This document shows positions 26,719 to 35,192 of a DNA stretch of 64,000 bases, in pieces. The translations under genes were made by a program, and so were the position numbers. The notes under the pieces are model-generated. The model was given only the letters and a program-made list of their open reading frames with translations, ran no database searches and was not told where the DNA came from. Each line of letters begins with the position of its first letter. Position 1 is the first letter of the stretch. The stretch covers positions 62,001 to 126,000 of the forward strand of contig CAVWWX010000001.1 in assembly GCA_963758845.1 (NCBI GenBank), given 5' to 3'. The stretch comes from JBDTSW01 sp963758845 (lineage in GTDB: Bacteria > Actinomycetota > Thermoleophilia > Solirubrobacterales > 70-9).

Positions 26719-28707
26719 ATGGACGCTGGCAAGGGGAATAGTGGACGCACGCCGCGATCGGGCATCGTCGCGAAGACGCTCGGCGCCGCTGCTCTGACCG
26801 CGTCCCTGGCGCTGCCGGCCGCCGCGCTCGCCCACGTCGAGCGCCCGAGCTACTGGCCCGACCCGGCCGCCGACACCGGCGTCACGCCTGCCGCGGGCGG
26901 CGAGGTGCCCGTGCCGCGGAGCCTCGACACCGCCCTCACCGGTCCCGACGACACGAATGTGGTCTGCAAGAAGAACTCGCTCGACCTGGTCAAGGAAGCC
27001 GTCAAGAAGGCGCGCGACAACGGCTACAAGATCCTGCCGACCGACGACAAGAAGAAGCTCAGCAAGAGCAAGGCCGGCGATCACAAGCGCCTGAACGCCG
27101 ACCTGTTCGACGCCTGCGAGTACCGCAACATCCAAGAGGCGGTCACGGATTCGGGCAACAACGACCGGATCGTGGTGATGCCGGGGCACTACATCGAGCA
27201 GCCCTCGCGCGACGAGCTCACCGACGATCCCGCCTGCGACGAGTTCAAGCTGCCCGACGGCTCGGTCACCTACGAGTACCAGGTCAACTGCCCGAACGAC
27301 CAGAGCCTGGTCTTCGTCCAGGGGCGCGAGGTCGGGGCGTCCGACCCGCCCAACCCGCCGCTCGAGGACCGTCACGGCATCCCCGACGAGGGCGACTGCG
27401 TTCGCTGCAACCTCCAGATCGAGGGCTCGGGGCTGAGGCCGAACGAGGTCCTCGTCGACGCCGCGACCGATCCCAAGGACACCGAGCTGAAGGAGCTGGG
27501 CGTCCCCGAGAAGGACGTCGGCATCCGCGTCGACCGCGCCGACGGCTTCGTGCTGCGCAACATGACCTTCGCCCACGCGCTCGAGCACGGCGTCTACGTG
27601 ATGGAGACCGACGGCTTCCTTCTCGATACGACCAAGTACTTCTACAACGGCGAGTACGGCTCGCTGATGTTCCAGACCGATCACGGCCTGGTGGACACCT
27701 GCGAGGGGATGGGCCACGGCGACTCGGCGATCTACCCGGGCGCGGCCGCGGACACGGGCGAGGACGCCGCCGACGACAGCCCCGAGTTCTACCCGGACGC
27801 GCCACGCACGTCGAACACGATGATGAACTGCGACATCCATCACAACACGCTCGGCTACTCGGGCACGATGGGCAACGCGACCCGGGTCACCGAGAGCCGG
27901 TTCTGGGACAACGGCACCGCGATCACGACCGACTCGCTCGGCCCGGGCGGCCACCCTGGCTTCCCCCAGGACTCCGCCCGGTTCGACCACAACAAGATCT
28001 GGGAGAACAACTTCAACTCGTTCAAGGCGAACTCGGATGTGGTCCCTCGCGTGCCGGTCCCGGTCGGCGTCGGCATCTTCATCGCCGGCGGCAACAACAA
28101 CGAGATCGACAACAACCGGATCTACGACAACTGGAAGCGCGGCACGATGCTGCTGACGCTGCCTGATTCGCTGTTCGGGCGTGACACCGAGCTCAACTCG
28201 ACCTCGCATCGCAACCGCTACCACGACAACGTCATGGGCGAGCGGCCGAACGGCACCGTCGACCCCAACGGCGTCGACTTCTGGTGGGACGCCGCGAACT
28301 CTTTCAACGACGGCGGGCAAGACATCATGACCAGCGGCGTCCAGGACAACTGCTGGTACGACAACGGCCCCTTCACGAGTGATCCCCCTCCACCCGACGT
28401 GCCGGGCACGAACGAGGGCGGGCGCCTCCCGGCCCTCTGCGACAACGACACCGACGATGCCACGGACAGCTATCAGCTCCACTACCTGACCAAGCTGACC
28501 AGCGAGCTCCTGCCCTGCCAGGACGCGATCGGCGGCGGCGGATTCGACCCCGACGCGTGCCACTGGTTCCAAACGCCCCCGGAACCGCAGCCCGCCAAGA
28601 CGTCGTCCGCCAGGCTCGAGCCCGCCCCCGCGGTGCGCGCGGTGGGGCTGGATTGCCGCCTGGTCGGCGACACGAAGACGTGCGCGGGCTTCACCGGCAG
28701 GCCCTGA
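26719..28707 (+). CDS. Secreted right-handed parallel beta-helix protein (copy 1)
   Basis: 662 residues. Signal peptide at 1-34 (basic start, ALTASLALPAAALA, cleavage before HVERPSYWPDP). The mature protein begins with that HxERPSYWPDP motif, then a CxxC (CVRCNLQIEGSG, near residue 230), and from about 250 to 520 repeated turns rich in Asn and Asp such as NGVDFWWD, GGNNNEIDNNRIYDNW and HNTLGYSGTMGN, as in parallel beta-helix (pectate-lyase-like) folds. Such folds bind or cleave polysaccharides, but no catalytic site is obvious. A paralogue lies at 29447-31618 in inverted orientation, each copy with its own lipoprotein gene. Confidence 0.85.
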   Translation: MDAGKGNSGRTPRSGIVAKTLGAAALTASLALPAAALAHVERPSYWPDPAADTGVTPAAGGEVPVPRSLDTALTGPDDTNVVCKKNSLDLVKEAVKKARDNGYKILPTDDKKKLSKSKAGDHKRLNADLFDACEYRNIQEAVTDSGNNDRIVVMPGHYIEQPSRDELTDDPACDEFKLPDGSVTYEYQVNCPNDQSLVFVQGREVGASDPPNPPLEDRHGIPDEGDCVRCNLQIEGSGLRPNEVLVDAATDPKDTELKELGVPEKDVGIRVDRADGFVLRNMTFAHALEHGVYVMETDGFLLDTTKYFYNGEYGSLMFQTDHGLVDTCEGMGHGDSAIYPGAAADTGEDAADDSPEFYPDAPRTSNTMMNCDIHHNTLGYSGTMGNATRVTESRFWDNGTAITTDSLGPGGHPGFPQDSARFDHNKIWENNFNSFKANSDVVPRVPVPVGVGIFIAGGNNNEIDNNRIYDNWKRGTMLLTLPDSLFGRDTELNSTSHRNRYHDNVMGERPNGTVDPNGVDFWWDAANSFNDGGQDIMTSGVQDNCWYDNGPFTSDPPPPDVPGTNEGGRLPALCDNDTDDATDSYQLHYLTKLTSELLPCQDAIGGGGFDPDACHWFQTPPEPQPAKTSSARLEPAPAVRAVGLDCRLVGDTKTCAGFTGRP

Positions 28708-29060
28708 GGGCCGCCGCGCTGGCTTGCGCCCTGGGCGCGTTGGCGCTCGGGGCGGGCTGCGGGCCCGAGGACGACAGCTCGGCCGCCGGCGAGCCCGAGC
28801 TGCTGGGCGAGCGGCCGGGCAGGCTCACCTGCACCGAGTGGAACGCGGGCACCCCCGAGCAGCGCCGGGGCACGATCGACCAGCTCACCATGCTCGCCGG
28901 GGCCAATGCCAACCCCGAGGAGGTCGGCCCAAACCGCACCCTCTCTGACGAGGACGCCTACGAGGCGCTCGACACGACCTGCTCGCGCAACCTCGCCCGC
29001 GGCTTCCTCCTCTACGAGATCTACAACCGAGCGGCTGCGTTCTCGTTCGAGGAGTCCTAG
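28680..29060 (+). CDS. Small secreted lipoprotein (copy 1 of paired family)
   Basis: 126 residues from GTG 28680, inside the last 28 bases of the beta-helix gene. Lipoprotein signal: basic start, hydrophobic core, lipobox LGAGC with Cys27. The mature part has CTEW, then LSDEDAYEALDTTC and LLYEIYNRAAAF at the C-terminus. The same pattern occurs in the minus-strand protein at 29074-29475. Two Cys after the lipid anchor could form a disulfide. I know no named family. Start choice: it is the first in-frame GTG giving a complete signal peptide. Confidence 0.7.
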   Translation: MRGLHRQALRAAALACALGALALGAGCGPEDDSSAAGEPELLGERPGRLTCTEWNAGTPEQRRGTIDQLTMLAGANANPEEVGPNRTLSDEDAYEALDTTCSRNLARGFLLYEIYNRAAAFSFEES

Positions 29061-29073
29061 GGCGCGGCTGGGC

Positions 29074-29475
29074 TCAGCTCTCGCCCTCGGCGATGTCCTG
29101 GAGCGGCTTGAACGCGGCGGCGCGCGCGTACATCACGTGCAGCCGGTAGCCCAGCGCCCTCGCCTCGTCGCACCCGTTCTCGAAGACCTCCATCGCCTCG
29201 TCGTCGCTGAGCGCCGAGGCGGCGACGCCCGCGTCCTCGCGGTTCACCTGGCTGCGGATGTCCTCGATCGTCGCGAGCTTCTGCTCCTCGCTCGCGGCGA
29301 CCCAGTCCCGGCACTGCACCAGCTGCGCGACCGACCCGCCGAGCTCCTGGCCGACCGGTTCGGCCTCCTCTTCGTCGCCGGCGCCGCAGCCCGTCGCCGC
29401 CAGCGCCACGATCAGCGCCAGGCAGGCGGAGGCCGAAGCCGCGCGGCTAGGGCGTCGGCCCGAGATCGACCTCAC
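29074..29475 (-). CDS. Small secreted lipoprotein (copy 2 of paired family)
   Basis: 133 residues from GTG 29475, overlapping the end of its beta-helix gene by 29 bases. Signal peptide with lipobox AATGC. The mature part has an acidic stretch, CRDW, LSDDEAMEVFENGC and LHVMYARAAAF, which align with CTEW, LSDEDAYEALDTTC and LLYEIYNRAAAF of the plus-strand copy. This shows the two are paralogues. It ends 13 bases from the other copy's stop, tail to tail. Confidence 0.75.
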   Translation of the reverse strand: MRSISGRRPSRAASASACLALIVALAATGCGAGDEEEAEPVGQELGGSVAQLVQCRDWVAASEEQKLATIEDIRSQVNREDAGVAASALSDDEAMEVFENGCDEARALGYRLHVMYARAAAFKPLQDIAEGES

Positions 29476-31618
29476 CGGCCAGCTCCCGGTAGTACTGGGT
29501 GATCCGCTGCGCCTCGGGCGTCTTCGCCAGGGCGCGCATCGTCTGCTCCTGGGCGCGCTGATCGGCGCGGGCCGCCGTCGAGCCAGGCTGCGAGGGCATC
29601 TCGTACCAGTAGCAGCCCCCGTCGCCGGCGGTGCCGCTCTCCCACTCGGCGAAGCACTCGAGCAGCAACACGCCCTTGGCGCCGTAGACGGGGGAGCCGG
29701 TGCTCGTGGTGCAGTCCTCGGGCAGGAAGCCGGGCGTCGAGGTCCCCGCCATCGGGTCCAGCGGCGGGTCGCCGGTGAGGCTGGCGCGGGTGCCGTCGGG
29801 CCCGGTGTTGTCGGGCCAGCAGTTGCCGTCGTTGGTGGGAAACTCGTCCCACCAGAAGTCGACGCCGTTCGGGAGCTGGTCCGGTGCGTCGCCGCCGGTC
29901 AGCCCGGTCTGGTTGCCGAACTTGGTCAGCCCGGGGTGTCGCTTGAAGGCGCTCGGTACCTCGCCCATCCGGTTGCCGGCGTAGCGGTTGTCGCATGAGG
30001 TCGACGCGGAGCCGTCGCCTGACGGGAAGCCGTCGACCGGCGCCACGAGGCAATGGATCTCGCTGTCGACGTTCCCCTCGGCCTCGCCGGCGAGCTCGTC
30101 GGGGATCGCGACCAGCAGCGTGCCGTGACGCCAGTTGTCGAACACCCGGTTGTTCGCGAAGACGCCGTCGTTCATCCCCGGCCACATGATCCCGGTGCCG
30201 ATCGCCTGCGGTACCAGCGGCTCGAACTCGTTCTCGGGGTCGTAGACGTCGAGGTTGTTCGAGTAGAACCAGTTGTTGTCGACCTTCATCCCGTCGGACG
30301 GGAAGCCAGGGTGCCCCGGCGCCGAGATCGTGTCGCTGGTGAGGCCGTTGGCGTTGCCGTAGAAGCGGTTCTGCGTGACCCGCACCGAGTTGCCCATGGA
30401 CCCGGAGTAGCCCATGGACGAGCCGTGGAGGTCGCACTTCTTGATCACCGTGTTGTAGCGCTCGTCCGGGTAGAACGACTCGTCGCGGAACTCGCCGGTC
30501 TGCGGCGCGGCGCCCGGATAGACCACCGCGTCGCCGGAGCCGAATCCGTCGCACCGCTTGACCACGTTGTGGTCGGTGGTGAAGGAGAGGTGGCCGTAGT
30601 CGGCGTTCCAGAAGAACTTCACCTTGTCGAGCAGGATCCCGTCGGTCTCCTCGGTGTAGAAGCCGTGCTCCTTGGCGCCGCGCATGAGGAAGTTGCGGCC
30701 GACGAACCCGTCCGAACGGTCGGTGCGCATCACGACGTGCTTCGCGTAGCAGGGGTTGGCGGGACCATCCTCGGCCGCCAGGCATTCCTCGGCCGGGGTA
30801 TCGCCGCCGGGACGGGCGCCGGGCTTGTCGGGATCTAGATAGCCCTTGCCGGCGTCCAGCAGTACGTCCTCGGGCCGCACGCCCGAGCCCTCGATCTGAA
30901 GGTTGCAGCGGATGCAGCGGCCAAGCTCCTGCTCGGGGATGCCGTGGCGATCGGGATCCGGGGTGGCGAGCGGCTCGCCCTTCACGGCCCGGCCCTGGAC
31001 GTAGATCAGGTTCTGGTCGTTGGGACAGGTCGCCTGGTACTCGTAGCGACGGCGTCATCGCGCCCGACTGGTCCTCCTGGAGCAGCGACGGATCGCACTG
31101 TGGGGTCGTTCACCGGCGACTTGCGCGAGCGCGGCTCCGTGTAGCGGCCGGGCATGATCACGATCCGGTCGTTGTTGCTGCGAGTCATCCACCGCCGCCT
31201 GGACGGCGTGGTAGCGGCAGCGGTCGGCGAAGGTGCGGTTCAGCTGCCGCATGTTCTCGGCCTTCTGCTCCCCGTACGTGGTCTTGGGCCGGCTGGGCCG
31301 CAGGCGGAAGCCGTTGGTCTCGGCGCGGTCGATCGCGCGCATCGCCAGCCGCAGCGACTCTTCGCCGCGCTCGCACACTACCCGCACGTCGCCCGGGCCC
31401 TGCCCGCTGACGGCCGAGGCCAGGCAGCGAGCCTTCGGGACCGCTCCGCCTGCGGCCGGGGAGACCGAGGTGTCGGGGGCGGGATCAGGCCAGTAGGAGG
31501 GACGCTCGAGGTGGCCGAGGGCGATCGCGGGGAGCGCGAGCGAGGCCGCGACCATGGCCCCGGCGATGGTGGGCCGGCGCGCCGTCGGTCGCCTCTTGTC
31601 GCTGGTCCTACCCCTCAC
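29447..31618 (-). CDS. Secreted right-handed parallel beta-helix protein (copy 2, three frameshifts)
   Basis: From GTG 31618, about 722 residues after correction. Signal peptide ends ALPAIALG, then HLERPSYWPDP as in copy 1. Shared blocks: NNDRIVIMPGRY, CPNDQNLIYVQGR, RHGIP, CIRCNLQIEGSG, EHGFYTEETDGILLD, GYSGSMGNSVRVTQNRF, NGVDFWWDE. The frame shifts by one base near 31180, near 31103 (run of four C on the coding strand) and near 31047; each is fixed by removing one base and each fix restores identity with copy 1. The tail carries extra residues (TMRALAKTPEAQRITQYYREL). Probably intact in the organism. Confidence 0.82.
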
Positions 31619-31917
31619 GCTGCGTCTCCTTCGTCGGTCTGCCCCGTTTGCCCCGCGGCGCTGGGCCGCTGGAGGGCCGGGCGACCCTAACAACGGGTTT
31701 TCCCGCGCGCGCCGGTTCCCCGCGTCGAGCGGCGGCCGCCATCCGGCCTGAGGGTCGCTTAACCCGAACTCAACGTTTTCGCGCGAGATCTGGCTTCAAA
31801 GAGCCATTTGTGGGAACGGTTGTGCTTTGACACCCCGCTCTGACCGGTGCTAGGTTCGCCTCGCGCCCGGGGGAACGCGCAAGGTCAAGCCTACGACGTG
31901 TACGGGTACGGGAGATA
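31619..31917. other. Divergent intergenic region, beta-helix copy 2 / mce operon
   Basis: About 300 bases without a gene between divergent transcription units. The right part holds a promoter-like pair at 31827-31856. The left part near the beta-helix start is GC-rich with no clear element. An AT-richer patch around 31755-31825 is unusual for this sequence and could be a control site. Confidence 0.5.
31827..31856 (+). promoter_or_regulatory. Sigma-70-like promoter for the mce operon
   Basis: TTGACA at 31827-31832 and TAGGTT at 31851-31856 are separated by 18 bases. The start codon of the first mce gene is 61 bases downstream. A GGGAGAT ribosome-binding region lies just before the GTG at 31918. 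Confidence 0.6.
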
Positions 31918-33356
31918 GTGAAAGGATCAACTGCCTTCGGCAGGATCGCTGCGCTGGTGGCGCTGGGAGTCGCCGTCGTGGCCGTCGTGCTGCTCCTGAG
32001 CGACGGTGACAAGCCCTACCAGGTCACCGGCGAGTTCGAGAGCGCCAGCCAGCTCGTGCCCGGGAACGAGGTGATCGTCGGCGGGGTCGCGGCCGGCTCG
32101 GTGAAGGAGATCGAGCTCGGCGAGGATGGCCAGGCCCTGGTGACCTTCACGGTCGACGATGCCTACGCGCCGCTTCGCCGGGGCACCGTCGCAACGGTTC
32201 GCTCCTACTCCCTGTCCGGCGTCGCCAACCGCCAGGTCCAGTTGACCATCCCCCCGAGTTCCGAGGGGGAGAGGAGATCCCGTTCGGCGGCAAGCTCAGT
32301 CAGTCCGAGACCGTCTCCGAGGTCGACCTCGACGAGATCTTCAACACCCTCGACAAGCAGACCGTCGCCGACTTCAAGCGCGTGATCCAGGGCTTCGACC
32401 AATCCTACGCCGGGGTCTCTGAGCAGGCCAACGCCGGCACCAAGTACGCCAACCCCTTCCTCTCGACCTCCCGCGGCCTGTTCAGCGAGCTCACCTACGA
32501 CGAGCGCGCCCTGGAGCGCCTGATCGTCGACACCTCAAAGCTCTCCGGCGCCCTCGCCGAGCGCTCCCCCGACATCTCGGCCCTGGTCGGAAACCTCGAC
32601 CAGATGATGGGCGCGATCGGCTCTGAGAAGCTGGCCCTCGGCGACGCGGTCTCGAAGTTCCCCGAGTTCATGCGCGACGCCAACACCACCTTCGTCAACC
32701 TCCGCGCCGCGCTCGATGACGTCGACCCCCTGGTCGAGGCCTCAAAGCCCGCCGCCCAAGAGCTGCAGCCGTTCATGGCGAGCCTGCGGGTCGCGGTCGC
32801 AGACGCGGTGCCGACGATCAAGGACCTCGACCAGATCGTCCGCCGCTCGGGTCAGGACAACGACCTCGTCGAGCTCACCCGCGACCAGGTCGGCCTCGCC
32901 CGCAAGGCGATCGGCTCCGGCGCCCCTGACTGCGGCGGCGGCGACGACCTCTCCGACCCCGCCAACGGCGCCGGTGACGGCGACTTCTCCCAGGGCGCCT
33001 TCGGCGAGTCCGCCTGCGCCCTCGCGAACGGCACCCCGACCCTGGCGATGTTCCGCCCCTACGCGCCGGAGCTGGTGGGCTGGTTCGACGACTTCTCGCA
33101 CCCGGGCACGTTCGATGCCCTCGGCGCCGTCGGCCGCATCGGCACCTCCTTCAACCAGTTCTCCGTCTCCGCCGCCGGCGTGCCCAACCTCGGCGAGCCC
33201 GCCAGCCCCTCCGAGGCCTTCGTCCAGAGCGACCTCGACGAGAAGTGCCCCGGCGCCGAGGAGCGCCCGCTTCCCTCCAACCTCGGCGATGGCGGCAACC
33301 CGTTCGTCGAGGCCGGCGTCAACTGCGACCCCGACGACGTGCTGGACGAGCCATGA
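31918..33356 (+). CDS. Mce-family protein 1 of 6 (one frameshift)
   Basis: First of six consecutive MlaD/Mce-domain proteins, the periplasm-side lipid-binding part of Mce transporters. One N-terminal membrane helix (residues 11-29), then the Mce domain starting YQVTGEFESASQLVPGNEVIVGG (cut here) near 35-115. After IPPSSEGE the frame moves near 32271, best explained by one missing base, into EIPFGGKLSQSETVSEVDLDEIFNTLD and a long helical domain. Corrected length 479 residues. The start is GTG 31918. Its TGA overlaps the ATG of the next gene. Confidence 0.88.
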
Positions 33357-35188
33357 GGCGGATCGGCTTCATCGCAACGCTCGTGGCCACCGTCGCCGCC
33401 GTCTTCGCCGTCTCGGCGCCCGCCGACGACGAGCGCACCTACCTGATCGAGATGTACAACGCCTTCGGCATCGTCGAGGGCTCGGATGTCCGCGTGGCGG
33501 GGGTCAACGCCGGCGCCGTCACCGCGCTGGACGTGAACTCCAGGAAGCGCGCGGTCGTCGAGGTCTCGCTCAGCGGGCCGCTGGCCGTGCTGGGCGAGGA
33601 CACCACCTGCGCCACCGAGCCGCAGTCGCTGATCGCGGAGTACTTCATCGACTGCCAGCCCGACGGGCCGGAGATCGAGTCCAGCGGGGACCCCGAGGAC
33701 CCCGACGTGCCCGCCGAGGCCGTCAGCCAGACCGTTCAGAACGACCTCGTCAACAACACGCTGCGCGAGCCGTTCAAGCGCCGGCTCCAGCTGCTGATCA
33801 ACGAGTTCGGAACGGCGCTGGCCGGCAACTCGGAGAACCTCAACGAGGCGATCCGGCTGGGCGCCCCCGCCCTGACCTCGCTGGAGAAGGTGCTGGATGT
33901 CATGGGCGACCAGAACTCGATCATCCGCGACCTCAACGTCGACTCGGACAAGATCATCGGCCGCCTCACCGCGCGCCGTGACGACGTGGTCAAGTTCATC
34001 CAGGAGGCGCGCGACACAGCCGCCGCCTCGGCCGAGCGCCGCGACGACCTTTCGACCGACTTCGCGCTGCTGGACGACTTCCTGGCCGAGCTCAACCCCA
34101 CCCTCGTCGAGCTCGAGGCGATGGCGGGCGCCAGCACCCCCGTGTTCTCCGACCTCCGGGCGTCCGCACCCGGCCTGAACGAGCTGGTCACGAGCCTGCC
34201 GGGCTTCAACCAGGCGACCGAGCGCTCGCTCGACAGCCTGGGCGAGGCGGGGGTAGTGGGCCAGCGGGCCCTCCGCCGCGGCAAGGAGGAGATCGACGCT
34301 CTCGCTGAGTCCGGCAGGAACGCGACCTCCGTCGGCGAGATGCTGGCGGACCTCTTCCGCGACCTCGACGACCCGGATCGGGCCATCGAGGTCGATCAGC
34401 GCGCCGCCGACCGCACGAACCGTGACTCCCCCACCGGGTACACGGGCCTCGAGGGCCTCCTCAACTACGGCTACTACCAGGCCGCCTCGACCAACCAGTT
34501 CGACGACGTCGGGCACCTGCTCCAGTTCAGCCTGTACTACATCTTCTCCGGACCCTGCGGCGAGTGGACAGCGGGCCGCAACCCCTCGACCGGCGAGATC
34601 GAGCTGCCGAACAAGGCTGGTGGGACCACGTCCAACCCGACGCTCACGGGATCCCCGGCGAACCAGATCGCGAACTGCGTCGGCTGGCTTGGCCAGAACC
34701 AGCCCGAGCTCACCGCCGGCGACGACCTGCCGGGCCTCGGCCTCTACGACCAGGCGGTCTGCGACACCGACGACGACGGCGACTACAGCGAGGTCAAGCC
34801 CGCCCAGGCCGTCTCGCTGTGCGAGCCGATCGGCTCGGGCAAGGCCGGCGACGGCGATTCGGCGACTCAGCGCCGTGGCGGCGCCGCTGGCGGCAACGGC
34901 GGCGGCCTGCCGGGCGGCGGGCTGCCGGGCGGCGGGCTGCCCGATCTGCCCCTGCCGGGCGGCGGCAACCTCCCCAACGACCTCGACGACCTGCTGGATC
35001 TGCCGCCCAACGTGATCAACGGGCTCCCGGACCGCCTTCAGGACCGCCTGGAGGACCTCCGCAACGGCCTCGGCGGGGGCGGCGGCGGGGGCGGCGGCGG
35101 TGGCGGCGGTGGCGGCGGGGGAAGCGGCGGCGGCGGTGGCGGCGGCGGCGGCGCGGGCGACCTCCTCGACTACCTCCTGGGGCCGTGA
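33353..35188 (+). CDS. Mce-family protein 2 of 6, glycine-rich tail
   Basis: 611 residues. N-terminal membrane helix (residues 5-20), Mce domain around 27-115 (IEMYNAFGIVEGSDVRVAGV), long helical region to about 400, then a low-complexity end. The end has LPGGGLPGGGLPDLPLPGGG, then a run of 17 Gly, Ser, and 9 Gly before AGDLLDYLLGP. The helical part has coiled-coil heptads, as in Mce proteins that form a tunnel across the cell envelope. ATGA overlap with the previous gene. Confidence 0.9.
   Translation: MRRIGFIATLVATVAAVFAVSAPADDERTYLIEMYNAFGIVEGSDVRVAGVNAGAVTALDVNSRKRAVVEVSLSGPLAVLGEDTTCATEPQSLIAEYFIDCQPDGPEIESSGDPEDPDVPAEAVSQTVQNDLVNNTLREPFKRRLQLLINEFGTALAGNSENLNEAIRLGAPALTSLEKVLDVMGDQNSIIRDLNVDSDKIIGRLTARRDDVVKFIQEARDTAAASAERRDDLSTDFALLDDFLAELNPTLVELEAMAGASTPVFSDLRASAPGLNELVTSLPGFNQATERSLDSLGEAGVVGQRALRRGKEEIDALAESGRNATSVGEMLADLFRDLDDPDRAIEVDQRAADRTNRDSPTGYTGLEGLLNYGYYQAASTNQFDDVGHLLQFSLYYIFSGPCGEWTAGRNPSTGEIELPNKAGGTTSNPTLTGSPANQIANCVGWLGQNQPELTAGDDLPGLGLYDQAVCDTDDDGDYSEVKPAQAVSLCEPIGSGKAGDGDSATQRRGGAAGGNGGGLPGGGLPGGGLPDLPLPGGGNLPNDLDDLLDLPPNVINGLPDRLQDRLEDLRNGLGGGGGGGGGGGGGGGGGSGGGGGGGGGAGDLLDYLLGP
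34907..34936 (+). repeat. 15-bp tandem repeat, two units (LPGGG coding)
   Basis: CTGCCGGGCGGCGGG occurs at 34907 and again at 34922, with a diverged copy near 34952. It encodes the LPGGG steps in the tail of Mce protein 2. Such repeats can change length by slippage. Confidence 0.7.
35071..35158 (+). repeat. GGC/GGN triplet tract encoding polyglycine
   Basis: About 30 glycine codons, mostly GGC and GGT, broken once by AGC and finally by GCG. It encodes the polyglycine tail of Mce protein 2. The tract is prone to slippage, so its exact length in this sequence may be uncertain. Confidence 0.85.
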
Positions 35189-35192
35189 CCCG

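Noticed and set aside
35071..35158. Possible CRISPR or satellite array in the GGC-rich stretch
   Set aside because: Simple triplet run in frame encoding polyglycine; no spacers.
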